From Pseudomonas viridiflava (GTDB lineage Bacteria; Pseudomonadota; Gammaproteobacteria; Pseudomonadales; Pseudomonadaceae): a DNA stretch of 64,000 nt. Position numbers and translations under genes: made by a program. Position 1 is the first letter of the stretch. Each line of letters begins with the position of its first letter. The stretch lies in the NCBI RefSeq assembly GCF_900590755.1, contig NZ_UUOC01000032.1, positions 62,001 to 126,000 of the forward strand, in the 5' to 3' direction. A model generated the notes under the pieces. That model had not been told where the DNA came from and ran no database searches. It saw only the letters and a list, made by a program, of their open reading frames with translations. Shown in pieces: positions 17,038 to 26,306 of the stretch.

Positions 17038-18270
17038 ATGACATCTGCGAGGACTACCCCCTTGAACGCCTCCCGCATCGCCGCCCGCGTGCAACGCATC
17101 AAACCTTCGCCAAGCAGCGCGGCTGCCGACCGTGCCAACGAGCTGCGTCACCAGGGCAAGTCGATCATTAATCTGGTCGTCGGCGAGCCCGACTTCGACA
17201 CCCCGAAACACATCCGCGAGGCGGCCAGCGCCGCCATCGAGCGTGGCGAGACGCGCTACACCCTGAACGCCGGAACCCTGGAATTGCGTCAAGCCATCGC
17301 CGCCAAACTGGCGCGGGAAAACAGCCTGGATTACTCGGCGGCGCAAGTGGTCGTCACCAGCGGTGCCAAGAGCGCGATTTTCAATGCGTTCGCTGCCACC
17401 CTTGGTGCCGGAGATGAAGTGTTGATCCCCGCGCCTTACTGGGTGTCTTACCCGGACATGGTGCTGGCCTGCGAAGGGGAGCCGGTCACTCTGGCGTGCC
17501 CGGAAGCCAACGGCTTCAAACTGACTGCGGACCAATTGCGGGCCGGGATCTCCGAGCGCACGCGCTGGTTGTTGCTCAACTCACCGAGCAACCCGACCGG
17601 CGCGAGCTACAGCGCCGAGGAACTGCGCGCCCTGGCGGACGTGCTGCTGGAATTTCCCCATGTGCTGGTAATGACCGATGACATCTACGAGCACATCCGC
17701 TTCGACGAAGCGCCCACCGCCCATATTCTGACCGTTGAACCTGGGTTGCGTGACCGAGTGCTGGTGATCAATGGCGTGTCCAAGACCTACGCCATGACCG
17801 GCTGGCGCATCGGCTATGCCGCAGGCCCGGCCGACCTGATCAACGCCATGGCGACCTTGCAGTCGCAGTCCACCAGCAACGCCAGTTCTGTCAGCCAGGC
17901 CGCTGCCGTGGCGGCGTTGAATGGTGATCAATCCTTTGTGAAAGAGAGCGTTGTGGTTTATCAGCAACGCCGTGATCGTTGCCTGGAGTTGATCAACGCT
18001 ATCGAAGGCCTGAGCTGCCTGAAGCCCAACGGTGCGTTTTATCTGTACGTGAACTGCGGGGTATTGATTGGCAAACGCACACCCCAAGGTAAAACCCTGG
18101 ACACCGACACTGACGTCGTGATGTACCTGCTGGAGAGTCAGGGTGTGGCGGTAGTCGCCGGAACTGCTTATGGCCTGGCGCCGTTCTTCAGGATGTCCAT
18201 TGCCACTGCACTGGACACCCTCGAACAGGGCTGCTCGCGAATCGCCACCGCCGTTGCGGCGTTGGGCTGA
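17038..18270 (+). CDS. PLP-dependent class I/II aminotransferase (aspartate aminotransferase-like)
   Basis: About 402-410 residues. AspC-like features: INLVVGEPDFDTP near the N-terminus, SNPTGASYS, the Asp that holds the pyridine nitrogen in MTDDIYEH, the PLP lysine in NGVSKTYAMTGWRIGY, and a C-terminal FFRMSIAT with the carboxylate-binding Arg. It moves the amino group of an amino acid to a 2-oxo acid. ATG 17011, ATG 17038 and TTG 17062 are in frame; GCGAGGA 8 bases before TTG 17062 makes that start possible too. Divergent from the NAC-like gene with a candidate operator between. An MFS gene follows 8 bases later, so the two are probably one transcript. Confidence 0.88.
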   Translation: MTSARTTPLNASRIAARVQRIKPSPSSAAADRANELRHQGKSIINLVVGEPDFDTPKHIREAASAAIERGETRYTLNAGTLELRQAIAAKLARENSLDYSAAQVVVTSGAKSAIFNAFAATLGAGDEVLIPAPYWVSYPDMVLACEGEPVTLACPEANGFKLTADQLRAGISERTRWLLLNSPSNPTGASYSAEELRALADVLLEFPHVLVMTDDIYEHIRFDEAPTAHILTVEPGLRDRVLVINGVSKTYAMTGWRIGYAAGPADLINAMATLQSQSTSNASSVSQAAAVAALNGDQSFVKESVVVYQQRRDRCLELINAIEGLSCLKPNGAFYLYVNCGVLIGKRTPQGKTLDTDTDVVMYLLESQGVAVVAGTAYGLAPFFRMSIATALDTLEQGCSRIATAVAALG

Positions 18271-18278
18271 GACGCGCC

Positions 18279-19826
18279 ATGACGACCCCGGTCAATGCAC
18301 TGAGCTTCAGGCAAGCCTTGTTGGCGATGCTGGGCATCTCGCTGGTGTTGATGCTCTCGGCGTTGGACCAGACGGTGATCGGCAATGCCTTGCCGAGCAT
18401 CGTTGCCGAGTTGCAGGGTTTTGAGCTGTACGCCTGGGTCGCCACGGGTTATCTGCTGACGTCGATTGTGACCATCCCGGTGTTCGGTCGCCTCGGCGAT
18501 TATTACGGGCGCAAGCCATTCGTGATCGCCGCGACGATTGTCTTCACTCTGGCATCGCTGGTCTGCGCGCTGGCCAACGATATGCTGGTGCTGGTCATTG
18601 GCCGCGCCTTGCAAGGTGTTGGCGGGGGCATGCTGATCGGCACCGCGTTTGCATGCATTCCCGAGTTGTTCCCGGACACCCGGCAACGGTTGCGCTGGCA
18701 GATGATGCTCAGTGCGCTGTTCAGCGTGGTCAACGCCATCGGCCCCGGTCTGGGTGGTTTTCTGACCGAGGCCTATGGCTGGCGTTCGGTGTTTTATCTC
18801 AACTTGCCGCTGGGTTGTCTGGCGCTGTTTTTCGCCTGGCGTTATCTGCCGCATTACCGGCCGGTCCAGGTCAAAGGCATCAAGCTCGACTGGCTGGGCG
18901 CGCTGTTGATCGCCGTGGCGTTGGGCAGCCTGCAACTGGGCGCTGAATGGATGGGCCATTCCAGCACGGCGTTGAGCGCTGGACTGGGTTTGATCTGCCT
19001 GTTGTCGGTGGCGGCGCTCTGGTACTGGGAGCGGCGTTGCACGTCGGCGCTGTTACCTCCTGCCATGTTCGCCGTGCCCAGCCTGCGTATCCTGTTTCTG
19101 TTGTCGATGCTGGCGGGGGCGATCATGTTCACCCTGTTGTTCTACCTGCCGCTGCTACTGCAAGGCAGCTACGGCTATTCCCCCAAAAACGCCGGTTTGT
19201 TGATCACGCCACTGGCGCTGAGCATTACCCTGGGGGCCATCGTCAACAGCCGCATCGTGACCCGGCTGCGCAATCCCAACTGGTTGCCACTGGGCGGGTT
19301 CGCCGCTTTGTTGATGGCCTGTGTCGGGCTGTCGCTGGCGGGGCGTGAGGCTTCTTTCAATACCTTGCTGATGTTGATACTGCTGGCGGGAGTCGGGCTG
19401 GGTTTCATTCTGCTCAACCTCACGGTGTTTACTCAGACACTGGCCGAGCGACAGTTTCTCGGCATTGCCACCGCGCTGACCCAATCGTTGCGGCTGGTCG
19501 GGGGCTTGCTGGGGACAGCGGCCATGGGCGTGCTGGTCAACTTGCTTTACGTGTCGCACTTGAACCGGGCGTTTCTCGCAGCGGGTCAGGAAAGCCAGCT
19601 CGCGGGTTATATCGATCCGCAAGTACTGTTGACGGCCGCCTCTGCGGGGGACCACAACCCTCTGCTTGAAATCGCCCGTGAAGCACTTGCCCGTTCAGTA
19701 GGCGTCGGTCTTCTGATGTGCGCTGGCCTTGGTGTTATCGCCTTATTGGTTTTATATCGTCTGACCCCGGTGAAGCTATTAACAACCGCCACGAAAGTAG
19801 CGCCTGTATCTGCTGGAACTAAATAA
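18279..19826 (+). CDS. MFS transporter, DHA2 (14-helix) drug:H+ antiporter type
   Basis: A 515-residue inner-membrane protein with about 14 hydrophobic helices. DHA2 motifs are visible: SALDQTVIGNALPSI in helix 1 (motif D1), GRLGDYYGRKPF between helices 2 and 3 (motif A), GRALQGVGGGMLIG, and the motif C-like GPGLGGFLTE with GWRSVFYLNLPLG. These proteins export drugs or metabolites by proton exchange. It starts 8 bases after the aminotransferase, and an OprD-type porin follows, so it may move the substrate or product of the same pathway; whether it exports or imports is unknown. Confidence 0.9.
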   Translation: MTTPVNALSFRQALLAMLGISLVLMLSALDQTVIGNALPSIVAELQGFELYAWVATGYLLTSIVTIPVFGRLGDYYGRKPFVIAATIVFTLASLVCALANDMLVLVIGRALQGVGGGMLIGTAFACIPELFPDTRQRLRWQMMLSALFSVVNAIGPGLGGFLTEAYGWRSVFYLNLPLGCLALFFAWRYLPHYRPVQVKGIKLDWLGALLIAVALGSLQLGAEWMGHSSTALSAGLGLICLLSVAALWYWERRCTSALLPPAMFAVPSLRILFLLSMLAGAIMFTLLFYLPLLLQGSYGYSPKNAGLLITPLALSITLGAIVNSRIVTRLRNPNWLPLGGFAALLMACVGLSLAGREASFNTLLMLILLAGVGLGFILLNLTVFTQTLAERQFLGIATALTQSLRLVGGLLGTAAMGVLVNLLYVSHLNRAFLAAGQESQLAGYIDPQVLLTAASAGDHNPLLEIAREALARSVGVGLLMCAGLGVIALLVLYRLTPVKLLTTATKVAPVSAGTK

Positions 19827-19889
19827 TAAGAAATTTAACAACCCACTCCTGACTGCTTACAACTCTTACTCACAGCTAAGGATATCTCA

Positions 19890-21221
19890 ATGGAGCTTAT
19901 TAAACGCTCGCCGTTTGCGGTGGCCGGTATTTGCGGCATGGTCATGACCCAACAGGCTTTTAGTGCCGGGTTTATCGAAGACAGCAAAGCCAGTGTGCTG
20001 GCGCGTAACTTCTTCAGTAACGCGGATAACCGCAGTGGTGTGGCAGACCCCAATTACACTCAGGAGTGGGGGCAGGGTTTCATTCTCGATTTTCGTTCCG
20101 GCTACACACAGGGCCTTGTCGGTTTTGGTGTCGATGCATTGGGCATGGCCGGTATCCGTCTGGATTCCGGCAAAGGTCGCCATTACAACCCGACCAGTAC
20201 CGCGTTCAACGGCAACGTCTTCCCGACCGACAGCGATGGCCGGGCCGTGGACGAATTCGGCAGCGTGGGGCTGACCGCCAAGGCACTGGTCTCCAAGACT
20301 GAATTCCGTTACGGCACTCTGGTGCCTATGTTGCCGGTGGTGATGTCAACCGATCGCATGCTGCAACAGACATTCAATGGCGGGCAGGTGCAGTCCAAAG
20401 ACCTGGATAACTTCACCTTTACCCTTGGCCAGCTGGAACATGTCAAAGGCCGTGGGTCGAGTAACCAGATGGGCATGTCGATTCCGGGCGCGAATAATGC
20501 GGTCAGCGGCGAGTTCGTCAATAAGTTTTATTACGGTGGTGTGGATTACAAACCGTCTAAAGACCTGACACTGCAGTATTACTACGGCAATTTGAAAGAC
20601 TTCTACAAACAGCACTTTCTGGGTTTGAAATACGATATGCCGGTGGGGCCGGGTGTACTGCGTTCTGACCTGCGGCACTTTGATAACAGCTCCGATGGTG
20701 CCAATGGTAATGACGCTGCGTTTTATACCTTTGGCTATTACGGCGATGGCGTGACCAAAGGCAAAGTGGACAGCCGCCTTTCCAGTGCGTTGTTCACTTA
20801 CATGATCAGCGGCCACAGCATTTCTGCCGGCTATCAGCAGGTCAGTGGCGACAGCGACGCGGTCTGGATCAACCAGGGCGATGGTTCCACGGCGTATTTC
20901 ATGACTGAGTCGATGATCGGCAAATTCCAGCGCGCCGGTGAGAGCACCTGGCAGGTGCGTTATGGCTATGATTTCTCCCAGGTCGGCGTGCCGGGCCTGA
21001 CATTTGTCGGCATGTACGAAAGCGGCTCGAACATCCGCACGCCCGATGGCGACCGCAAGGAGTGGGAACGCAACCTGACGCTGGGTTATGTCGTGCAATC
21101 AGGACCGCTGAAGAAGCTGGGCATCCAGTTGCGCCATGCCTCTCTGCGCACCCAAGTCACCACCCAGCGTGACAGCGACGAGCATCGCGTGATCGTCACC
21201 TATCCGCTGGATATTCTATGA
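19890..21221 (+). CDS. OprD-family outer-membrane porin
   Basis: A 443-residue protein of normal OprD length. A signal peptide (MELIKRSPFAVAGICGM...QAFS) is followed by GFIEDSKASVLARNFF, the OprD-family N-terminal signature; then alternating beta strands (NRSGVADPNYTQEWGQGFILD, RFGTLVP-like LRYGTLVPMLPVV) and a C-terminal strand ending YPLDIL. AAGGATATC provides the ribosome binding site. OprD porins are narrow channels for amino acids or small carboxylates; in P. aeruginosa an OprD paralogue gene stands next to LamB/YcsF genes, so this one may take up the pxp-operon substrate. That link is inference. Confidence 0.9.
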   Translation: MELIKRSPFAVAGICGMVMTQQAFSAGFIEDSKASVLARNFFSNADNRSGVADPNYTQEWGQGFILDFRSGYTQGLVGFGVDALGMAGIRLDSGKGRHYNPTSTAFNGNVFPTDSDGRAVDEFGSVGLTAKALVSKTEFRYGTLVPMLPVVMSTDRMLQQTFNGGQVQSKDLDNFTFTLGQLEHVKGRGSSNQMGMSIPGANNAVSGEFVNKFYYGGVDYKPSKDLTLQYYYGNLKDFYKQHFLGLKYDMPVGPGVLRSDLRHFDNSSDGANGNDAAFYTFGYYGDGVTKGKVDSRLSSALFTYMISGHSISAGYQQVSGDSDAVWINQGDGSTAYFMTESMIGKFQRAGESTWQVRYGYDFSQVGVPGLTFVGMYESGSNIRTPDGDRKEWERNLTLGYVVQSGPLKKLGIQLRHASLRTQVTTQRDSDEHRVIVTYPLDIL

Positions 21222-21283
21222 TACAGGGCTCGCTGGTCGTTCATCAGCCTTGAAATAACGGTCTGAACGGGGATGCTTTTTCT

Positions 21284-21373
21284 GTGGGGCCGGCTTTAGC
21301 CGGGAAGGCGCAGGTACAGTCTCTGCATATCTGTCGCCAGAGCCGCCGATTTCCCGGCTAAAGCCGGTCCCAC
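21284..21373. repeat. REPIN (GTGGGGCCGGCTTTAGCCGG type)
   Basis: Inverted REP pair downstream of the porin gene; left arm has one extra G/A change relative to the others. Confidence 0.9.
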
Positions 21374-21516
21374 GAATGTGGGGCAACGTTAGAGCTCCTT
21401 GTCTGCATCGGCAAGGAGCCATAGTTAACTCTTACTTCATGTTTCATCGCTTGCCCTTGTCGCAAGCCACGGTGTATCACCTTGGGCTGGATTTTTTTGC
21501 TCAGGAGTGATTGCAC

Positions 21517-22518
21517 ATGCGCGCAGCAACGATTGCCGGTTTCATGCTGGCTCTGGCTTTACCCGCGGGGGCCATGGCCGAGACGCCCAGCTACGGCAAG
21601 CAACTGGAAGGTTTTCAATACCCTCATCCATTAAGCAAATTTGAATTCGAGTCCCAGGGTAAAAAACTGGAAATGGGCTATATGGATGTTGCCGCCCAGA
21701 ACAAAGCCAACGGCAACACCGTGGTGCTGTTGCACGGCAAGAACTTCTGCGCCGCCACCTGGGAAGACAGCATCAAAGCACTGAGCGCCGCCGGGTACCG
21801 CGTGGTGGTGCCGGATCAGATCGGCTTCTGTACCTCAAGCAAACCCGAGAATTACCAGTACAGCTTTCAGCAGCTGGCGACCAATACCCATGCGTTGCTG
21901 AACAAACTGGGTATCGAGAAAGCCACTATCGTTGGCCATTCCACCGGCGGCATGCTCGCCACCCGATATGCGTTGATGTACCCGCAACAGACCCGGCAAC
22001 TGGTCATGGTCAACCCCATCGGCCTGGAAGACTGGAAGGCTCTGGGCGTGCCTTATCGCACCGTCGATCAATGGTATGCGCGGGAGCTGAAGACCACCGC
22101 CGAAGGTATTCGCAAATACGAGCAGAGCACTTATTACGCCGGGCACTGGAAGCCTGAATACGACAAGTGGGTCGACATGCTGGCGGGCCTGAACAAAGGC
22201 CCAGGGCATGAAGTGGTGGCGTGGAACTCGGCGCTGATCTACGACATGATCTTCACCCAGCCGGTGTTTTACGAGTTTTCGAAACTCAAGGTCCCGACCT
22301 TGTTGATGATCGGCGATGCGGACACCACCGCCATCGGCAGCGACATTGCCCCGCCAGAGCTGAAGGCGAAGTTGGGCAACTACAAAGTGCTGGGTAAAAA
22401 TGCCGCGAAAATGATCCCGGGCGCGAAGCTCGTGGAATTCCCGGGCATGGGCCACGCGCCGCAGATGGAAGACCCGGCGGGGTTTAACAAGGCACTGGTG
22501 TCGGGGTTAGACCTGTAG
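21517..22518 (+). CDS. secreted alpha/beta hydrolase
   Basis: A 333-residue protein. ATG 21517 is chosen over TTG 21511 because CAGGAG lies 9 bases upstream and it opens a signal peptide, MRAATIAGFMLALALPAGAMA, cut before ETPSYG. The hydrolase fold shows an oxyanion strand VVLLHGKNF, the nucleophile Ser142 in GHSTGG, an acid Asp in IGDADTT, and the catalytic His313 in GMGHAPQMEDP. Expected to work in the periplasm on an ester or amide, or as a haloperoxidase-like enzyme; substrate unknown. Stands alone between REP sequences. Confidence 0.87.
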   Translation: MRAATIAGFMLALALPAGAMAETPSYGKQLEGFQYPHPLSKFEFESQGKKLEMGYMDVAAQNKANGNTVVLLHGKNFCAATWEDSIKALSAAGYRVVVPDQIGFCTSSKPENYQYSFQQLATNTHALLNKLGIEKATIVGHSTGGMLATRYALMYPQQTRQLVMVNPIGLEDWKALGVPYRTVDQWYARELKTTAEGIRKYEQSTYYAGHWKPEYDKWVDMLAGLNKGPGHEVVAWNSALIYDMIFTQPVFYEFSKLKVPTLLMIGDADTTAIGSDIAPPELKAKLGNYKVLGKNAAKMIPGAKLVEFPGMGHAPQMEDPAGFNKALVSGLDL

Positions 22519-22540
22519 GAGCCAACTTGTTGGCGAGGCG
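22513..22540. repeat. single REP (TGTAGGAGCCAACTTGTTGG)
   Basis: A single palindromic REP unit starting inside the stop region of the hydrolase gene. Confidence 0.65.
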
Positions 22541-22581
22541 TTAAGTCAGGCGATGTTTATCCATCGTCAATGCCGACGCTC

Positions 22582-22708
22582 TGTAGGAGTGAGCTTGCTC
22601 GCGATAAAGCCGGAACGGCTTTCCTGCTGTGGTGAATCCAGCTTTTTTCACGACTGCTTCGCAGCCGATCGCGAGCAAGGTGGAGCGCCACCCCGGTCAC
22701 TCCTACAG
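22582..22708. repeat. REPIN (TGTAGGAGTGAGCTTGCTCG type)
   Basis: Left unit TGTAGGAGTGAGCTTGCTCG and right unit with CGAGCAAG then ACTCCTACA in inverted orientation. The right unit carries an inserted GTGGAGCGCCACCCCGGT block, so it is longer than the copies at 23.8 and 58.0 kb. Confidence 0.85.
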
Positions 22709-22783
22709 GGTCAATGTTTGCTGCGACACAGTGCGGCGTCTGGACCACGAGGGATCTCCTACCGATCTGTGGCATGCCTCTTT

Positions 22784-23608
22784 TTAATTCAACAACTCCG
22801 CAAACGCCTTGTCCGCCTCCAGCACGGCGGGCAGTCCGGCGAACAGCGCATCCAGATTCAACCCCTCGGTCAAAGGCCCGACAACCGCCTGCTGCGCTTC
22901 AGGGGTTGCGCCGCCATGGGCTTCGAGAGCATCGGAAATCAGCATCGCCTGAGCCACGATACGCGGCAGGGGCGCATCGGCCGGGGCTTGCAGTGGTTTG
23001 GCCTGATAAGCGATGGCCTGTTGAATGACCGCAGGCAGATGCCAGCGACGGGCGAGTTCTTCGCCGACTTCGGGATAACCAAAACCCAACTGCACCGTTT
23101 CATTGGCCGCACGACCCGGCGTGCCGGTTTTGCTCGCCGCGTTGATGCGTTCGGCGACTTCCGGTGCGCCGGTCTGGATCAGCAACTCGCCAATGTCGTG
23201 CATGACCCCGCAGGTGAAGGCAATCTCCGGATCAGCACCGGTCTGTTTGGCGATCATTCGACAGATACCGGCCACCTGAAAGCTTTTCAGCCAGAAACCT
23301 TTGAGGTCAAAGCTGGGGCCCGCCTTGAACGCACCGGTCACGGCCGAGGCCAGCACCAGAGTGCGCAGGGTGTTGAAACCCAGGCGCATGGCCGCGTCTT
23401 CGATACTGGAAGATTCCCGCGAACCACGAAACCTGGCCGAGTTGGCAAGACGCAGAATCTTGGCCGAGATCACCGGATCTTTCTCGATATTGCGGGCAAT
23501 GCTTTCCAGGCTGGAGGACGGGCTGTCGAATTGCAGGATCAGGTCCTGGGCAACTTTGGGAATGCTGGGAAGACTGTGCAGATTGGCGAACAGGGTTTCA
23601 ATGCTCAT
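22784..23608 (-). CDS. HDOD-domain protein
   Basis: A 274-residue single-domain HDOD protein. The HDOD pattern is clear: LPSIPKVAQDLI at the start, KDPVISAKILRLANSARF, IEDAAMRLGFNTLRTLVLA, and GVMHDIGELLI where the ordinary HD hydrolase motif would be. HDOD proteins usually lack phosphodiesterase activity and act as signalling or scaffold proteins in Pseudomonas and Xanthomonas (motility, c-di-GMP circuits). No extra GGDEF, EAL or receiver domain. Single gene. Confidence 0.9.
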   Translation of the reverse strand: MSIETLFANLHSLPSIPKVAQDLILQFDSPSSSLESIARNIEKDPVISAKILRLANSARFRGSRESSSIEDAAMRLGFNTLRTLVLASAVTGAFKAGPSFDLKGFWLKSFQVAGICRMIAKQTGADPEIAFTCGVMHDIGELLIQTGAPEVAERINAASKTGTPGRAANETVQLGFGYPEVGEELARRWHLPAVIQQAIAYQAKPLQAPADAPLPRIVAQAMLISDALEAHGGATPEAQQAVVGPLTEGLNLDALFAGLPAVLEADKAFAELLN

Positions 23609-23765
23609 AGACGACTCACCTTTTTCTCATCCTGAATCCAACGATAGGCGAGATTGGCGAGTGTGCACGTTGGTGAGCTGTTAAATGCGTGAAACAGTGA
23701 ACATATTTGCGAATGACACATTTCGGGCCTTTGACACGGCGCGCTCACCATTGATCCCAACCCTC

Positions 23766-23854
23766 TGTAGGAGTGAGCTTGCTCGCGATCGCGTCATCTC
23801 AGACAATAATTTTTCGACAGTCAGACCGCATCGCGAGCAAGCTCACTCCTACAG
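23766..23854. repeat. REPIN (TGTAGGAGTGAGCTTGCTCG type)
   Basis: Inverted pair TGTAGGAGTGAGCTTGCTCG ... CGAGCAAGCTCACTCCTACA between the HDOD gene promoter and the dehydrogenase 3' end. Confidence 0.9.
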
Positions 23855-23885
23855 GAGGCGCGTTTAAATCAGGGGCAGATGAACC

Positions 23886-24839
23886 TCACAAAGTTACTGG
23901 CGTCACCAGCTTCCCGTCACCGAAATACCCGCTGATGTTGGCAAACACCAGATCGGCCATGGCCTGGCGGGTTTCGTAAGTGCCGCTGCCGATATGCGGG
24001 GTCAGCACCACCTGGTCCATGCTCAGCAGTTCGGCCGGTACGTTGGGCTCGTCTTCAAACACATCCAGCGCCGCGCCAGCAATGGCGCCTTCCTGAAGCG
24101 CAGCGATCAGGGCTTTTTCATCCACCACCGAGCCACGGGCGACGTTGATCAGGTACGAATCAGGCCCCAGCGCTTTAAGCACCTGCGCATTGATCAGCTT
24201 CTCTGTGTCCGGCCCGCCGGGCACGATCACCACCAGATAGTCCGAGACTTTGGCCAGCTCATTCAGGTCGGCGTAGTGGGTGTAGGACACGTCCGGGTAA
24301 GCCTGACCACGGCGGAAGTAGGCGATGTTCATGTCGAACGCCGCCGCGCGTTTGGCGATAGTTTTACCTATCTTGCCCAGGCCGACGATGCCGCAGGTCT
24401 TGCCGGTCAGGTCACGGCCTAGGGGGAATTTGCCGCTGATCCATTGCCCGGCGCGGACGAAACGCTCAGCTTGGCTGACCTTGCGCGAGACACACAGCAG
24501 CAGTGCCAGCGCCGTGTCGGCCACCGCGTTGTTCAGCACGTCAGGGGTGTTGCTCAGCTTGATGCCCCGGCTGGCGATGTAGTCGGTGTCGACTGCGTCA
24601 TAGCCGACGCCGAAGCTGCTGATCACTTCCAGATTGGGCAAGCGTTCGAGCAGGGCGTTATCGGTGCCCATCACGCCACTGGTGATGACGCCGCGAATTT
24701 TGTCGCCATTCTCTGCTGCCCATGCATCCAGATCGGCGATTTCCCAGCGGTTGTGCACGGTGAAGTCTCGCGCCAGATTTTGCGTCAGCGAGGCGTGCAT
24801 CGGGCCCCAGACCAGGATTTCAGCTTTGCTTTGAGTCAT
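23886..24839 (-). CDS. D-2-hydroxyacid dehydrogenase (glyoxylate/hydroxypyruvate reductase type)
   Basis: A 317-residue NAD(P)-dependent enzyme. The Rossmann loop GLGKIG sits in GIVGLGKIGKTIA, the catalytic Arg in NVARGSVVDEKAL, the Glu in VFEDEPNVP, and the catalytic His in LTPHIGSGT. The N-terminal strand ends in SSFGVGYDAVD, typical of the GhrB/HPPR branch reducing glyoxylate, hydroxypyruvate or hydroxyphenylpyruvate. After a phosphate-pocket check: the residue run YFRRGQ after strand 2 suggests NADPH preference. Probably in one operon with the MFS gene 118 bases upstream. Confidence 0.9.
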   Translation of the reverse strand: MTQSKAEILVWGPMHASLTQNLARDFTVHNRWEIADLDAWAAENGDKIRGVITSGVMGTDNALLERLPNLEVISSFGVGYDAVDTDYIASRGIKLSNTPDVLNNAVADTALALLLCVSRKVSQAERFVRAGQWISGKFPLGRDLTGKTCGIVGLGKIGKTIAKRAAAFDMNIAYFRRGQAYPDVSYTHYADLNELAKVSDYLVVIVPGGPDTEKLINAQVLKALGPDSYLINVARGSVVDEKALIAALQEGAIAGAALDVFEDEPNVPAELLSMDQVVLTPHIGSGTYETRQAMADLVFANISGYFGDGKLVTPVTL

Positions 24840-24957
24840 AGTGGTTCGCCCGTCCTGTGCTTGTTTTAAAGGCCATTTTTAGAAGTCATTGGCTGGCCGC
24901 ATTGCGCCATGGTCGTCGTACAACCAGGGTCGAATCATATACGGATAGGCTTGTCAT

Positions 24958-26223
24958 TCAACCCTGATGTCTTGGCCCGGTCTCACGCAGCAGCAGTGCC
25001 AGTACAATGGCCAGTACGATCCCGCCCAGTAACCACGCACCCGCCGCCTGAAATACCGGCAGCGTCAACGCATTGCCCATCGCCAGACGAGCCAGCAGGT
25101 AACCGAAGACCGGAGTGAGCAGGGCGCTGAAAGTGAACACCAGGAAATTGATCGCCCCGGTGGCGCTGCCTTTGACGTTATCGGCATTGACCTCTTTGAT
25201 GATCGAATACGGGATCATCGCCGCGCCTGAACCGATTCCCAGCAGCAAACCAAACAGGTAAGGCGGCGCGATCCCGGCGGGCAGGTACAGGATCGCCGCG
25301 CTGGCGGTCAGCATCAGCAGGGCGCCGCCGATCAGCACCGGTTTGCGGCGGCCAATGCGGTCCGACAGATAGCCCAGCAAGGGGCAACCGATCACCCAGC
25401 CCAGAGGGATCATGCTGCTGCGATTGACTGCTTCGGTGTAACCCACCGCCAGCCCGTCACGCAGGAAAGGCACGCCCCAGATCATGTCGCCGATGGTAGT
25501 GGGTAGAAACAGCAACCCCGCAGTGAAACCACACAACCAGGATTGCGGGTTACTCAGCACTTTCTTGTACGGCGTGAAAACCGAGCCCAGTGAGTTGCTG
25601 CTACCGGCAGGGTGAGGGTCGTGGCCCTTGGGCGTCATGCTCATCACGAGGATGGCGATGACCACCAGACAGCCTGCGGCGATAAACCAGAACTGCTGCC
25701 AGAGGATGGTCCCGTGGATGATCGGCCCCACGGCGAATTGCCCGGCGAAGCCACCCATCATGCCGAAACATTGAGTGAAGCCCACGGCGGTGGCCAGATA
25801 GCGCGACGGGAAACCGTGAGTTGCCAGATACACCGCGCCGATGAAGGCACAAGCAGACCCGGCACCCTGCAACAGACGGCCAATTTGCGCGACCTGCAAT
25901 TCGCCCAGGCCGAACAGCGCCGCGCCAATCGCGACCATCAGGATGCCCGCCGGGATCACGTATTTGGCGCCCAGTCGGTCAAGGGCGGCGCCCGCGATGA
26001 TCGAGAAGATCGAGTAGGTGTAGTAATACAAACCCACCAGAGCGCTGACGGCGACCACATCGCGGCCGAACGCCTGGGTCAGTTCCGGCATCATGACCCC
26101 CGGTGCCGAGCGCAGGGCGTATTGCACGAAGTAAAACAGCGCGCAAAACAGCCAGGCGACGACAAACCCCATGTGCAGGTTTTCTGAGCGGGCAGACAGG
26201 GTTGCTGATGGAACAGGGGGCAT
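24958..26223 (-). CDS. MFS transporter
   Basis: A 421-residue, about 12-helix inner-membrane carrier. Motif A-like GAALDRLGAKYVIPAG follows helix 2 and a repeat GYLSDRIGRRKPVLIG follows helix 8; GAGSACAFIGAVYLA resembles the RhmT/GudP and organic-anion branch. The downstream 2-hydroxyacid dehydrogenase suggests uptake of a hydroxy acid or sugar acid; this is inference from context. Confidence 0.87.
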   Translation of the reverse strand: MPPVPSATLSARSENLHMGFVVAWLFCALFYFVQYALRSAPGVMMPELTQAFGRDVVAVSALVGLYYYTYSIFSIIAGAALDRLGAKYVIPAGILMVAIGAALFGLGELQVAQIGRLLQGAGSACAFIGAVYLATHGFPSRYLATAVGFTQCFGMMGGFAGQFAVGPIIHGTILWQQFWFIAAGCLVVIAILVMSMTPKGHDPHPAGSSNSLGSVFTPYKKVLSNPQSWLCGFTAGLLFLPTTIGDMIWGVPFLRDGLAVGYTEAVNRSSMIPLGWVIGCPLLGYLSDRIGRRKPVLIGGALLMLTASAAILYLPAGIAPPYLFGLLLGIGSGAAMIPYSIIKEVNADNVKGSATGAINFLVFTFSALLTPVFGYLLARLAMGNALTLPVFQAAGAWLLGGIVLAIVLALLLRETGPRHQG

Positions 26224-26306
26224 GGCGATGGCCTTTGAGCGGTTTAAGGGCTGAGGCTAAACCTTTCCCGTGACCGGCATGCTGTGCCGGGTCAATGCTT
26301 TCGCAT

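Noticed and set aside
19827..19889. possible fifth NAC box (ATAAG at about 19827) before the OprD porin
   Set aside because: The right half does not match TAT at the required position.
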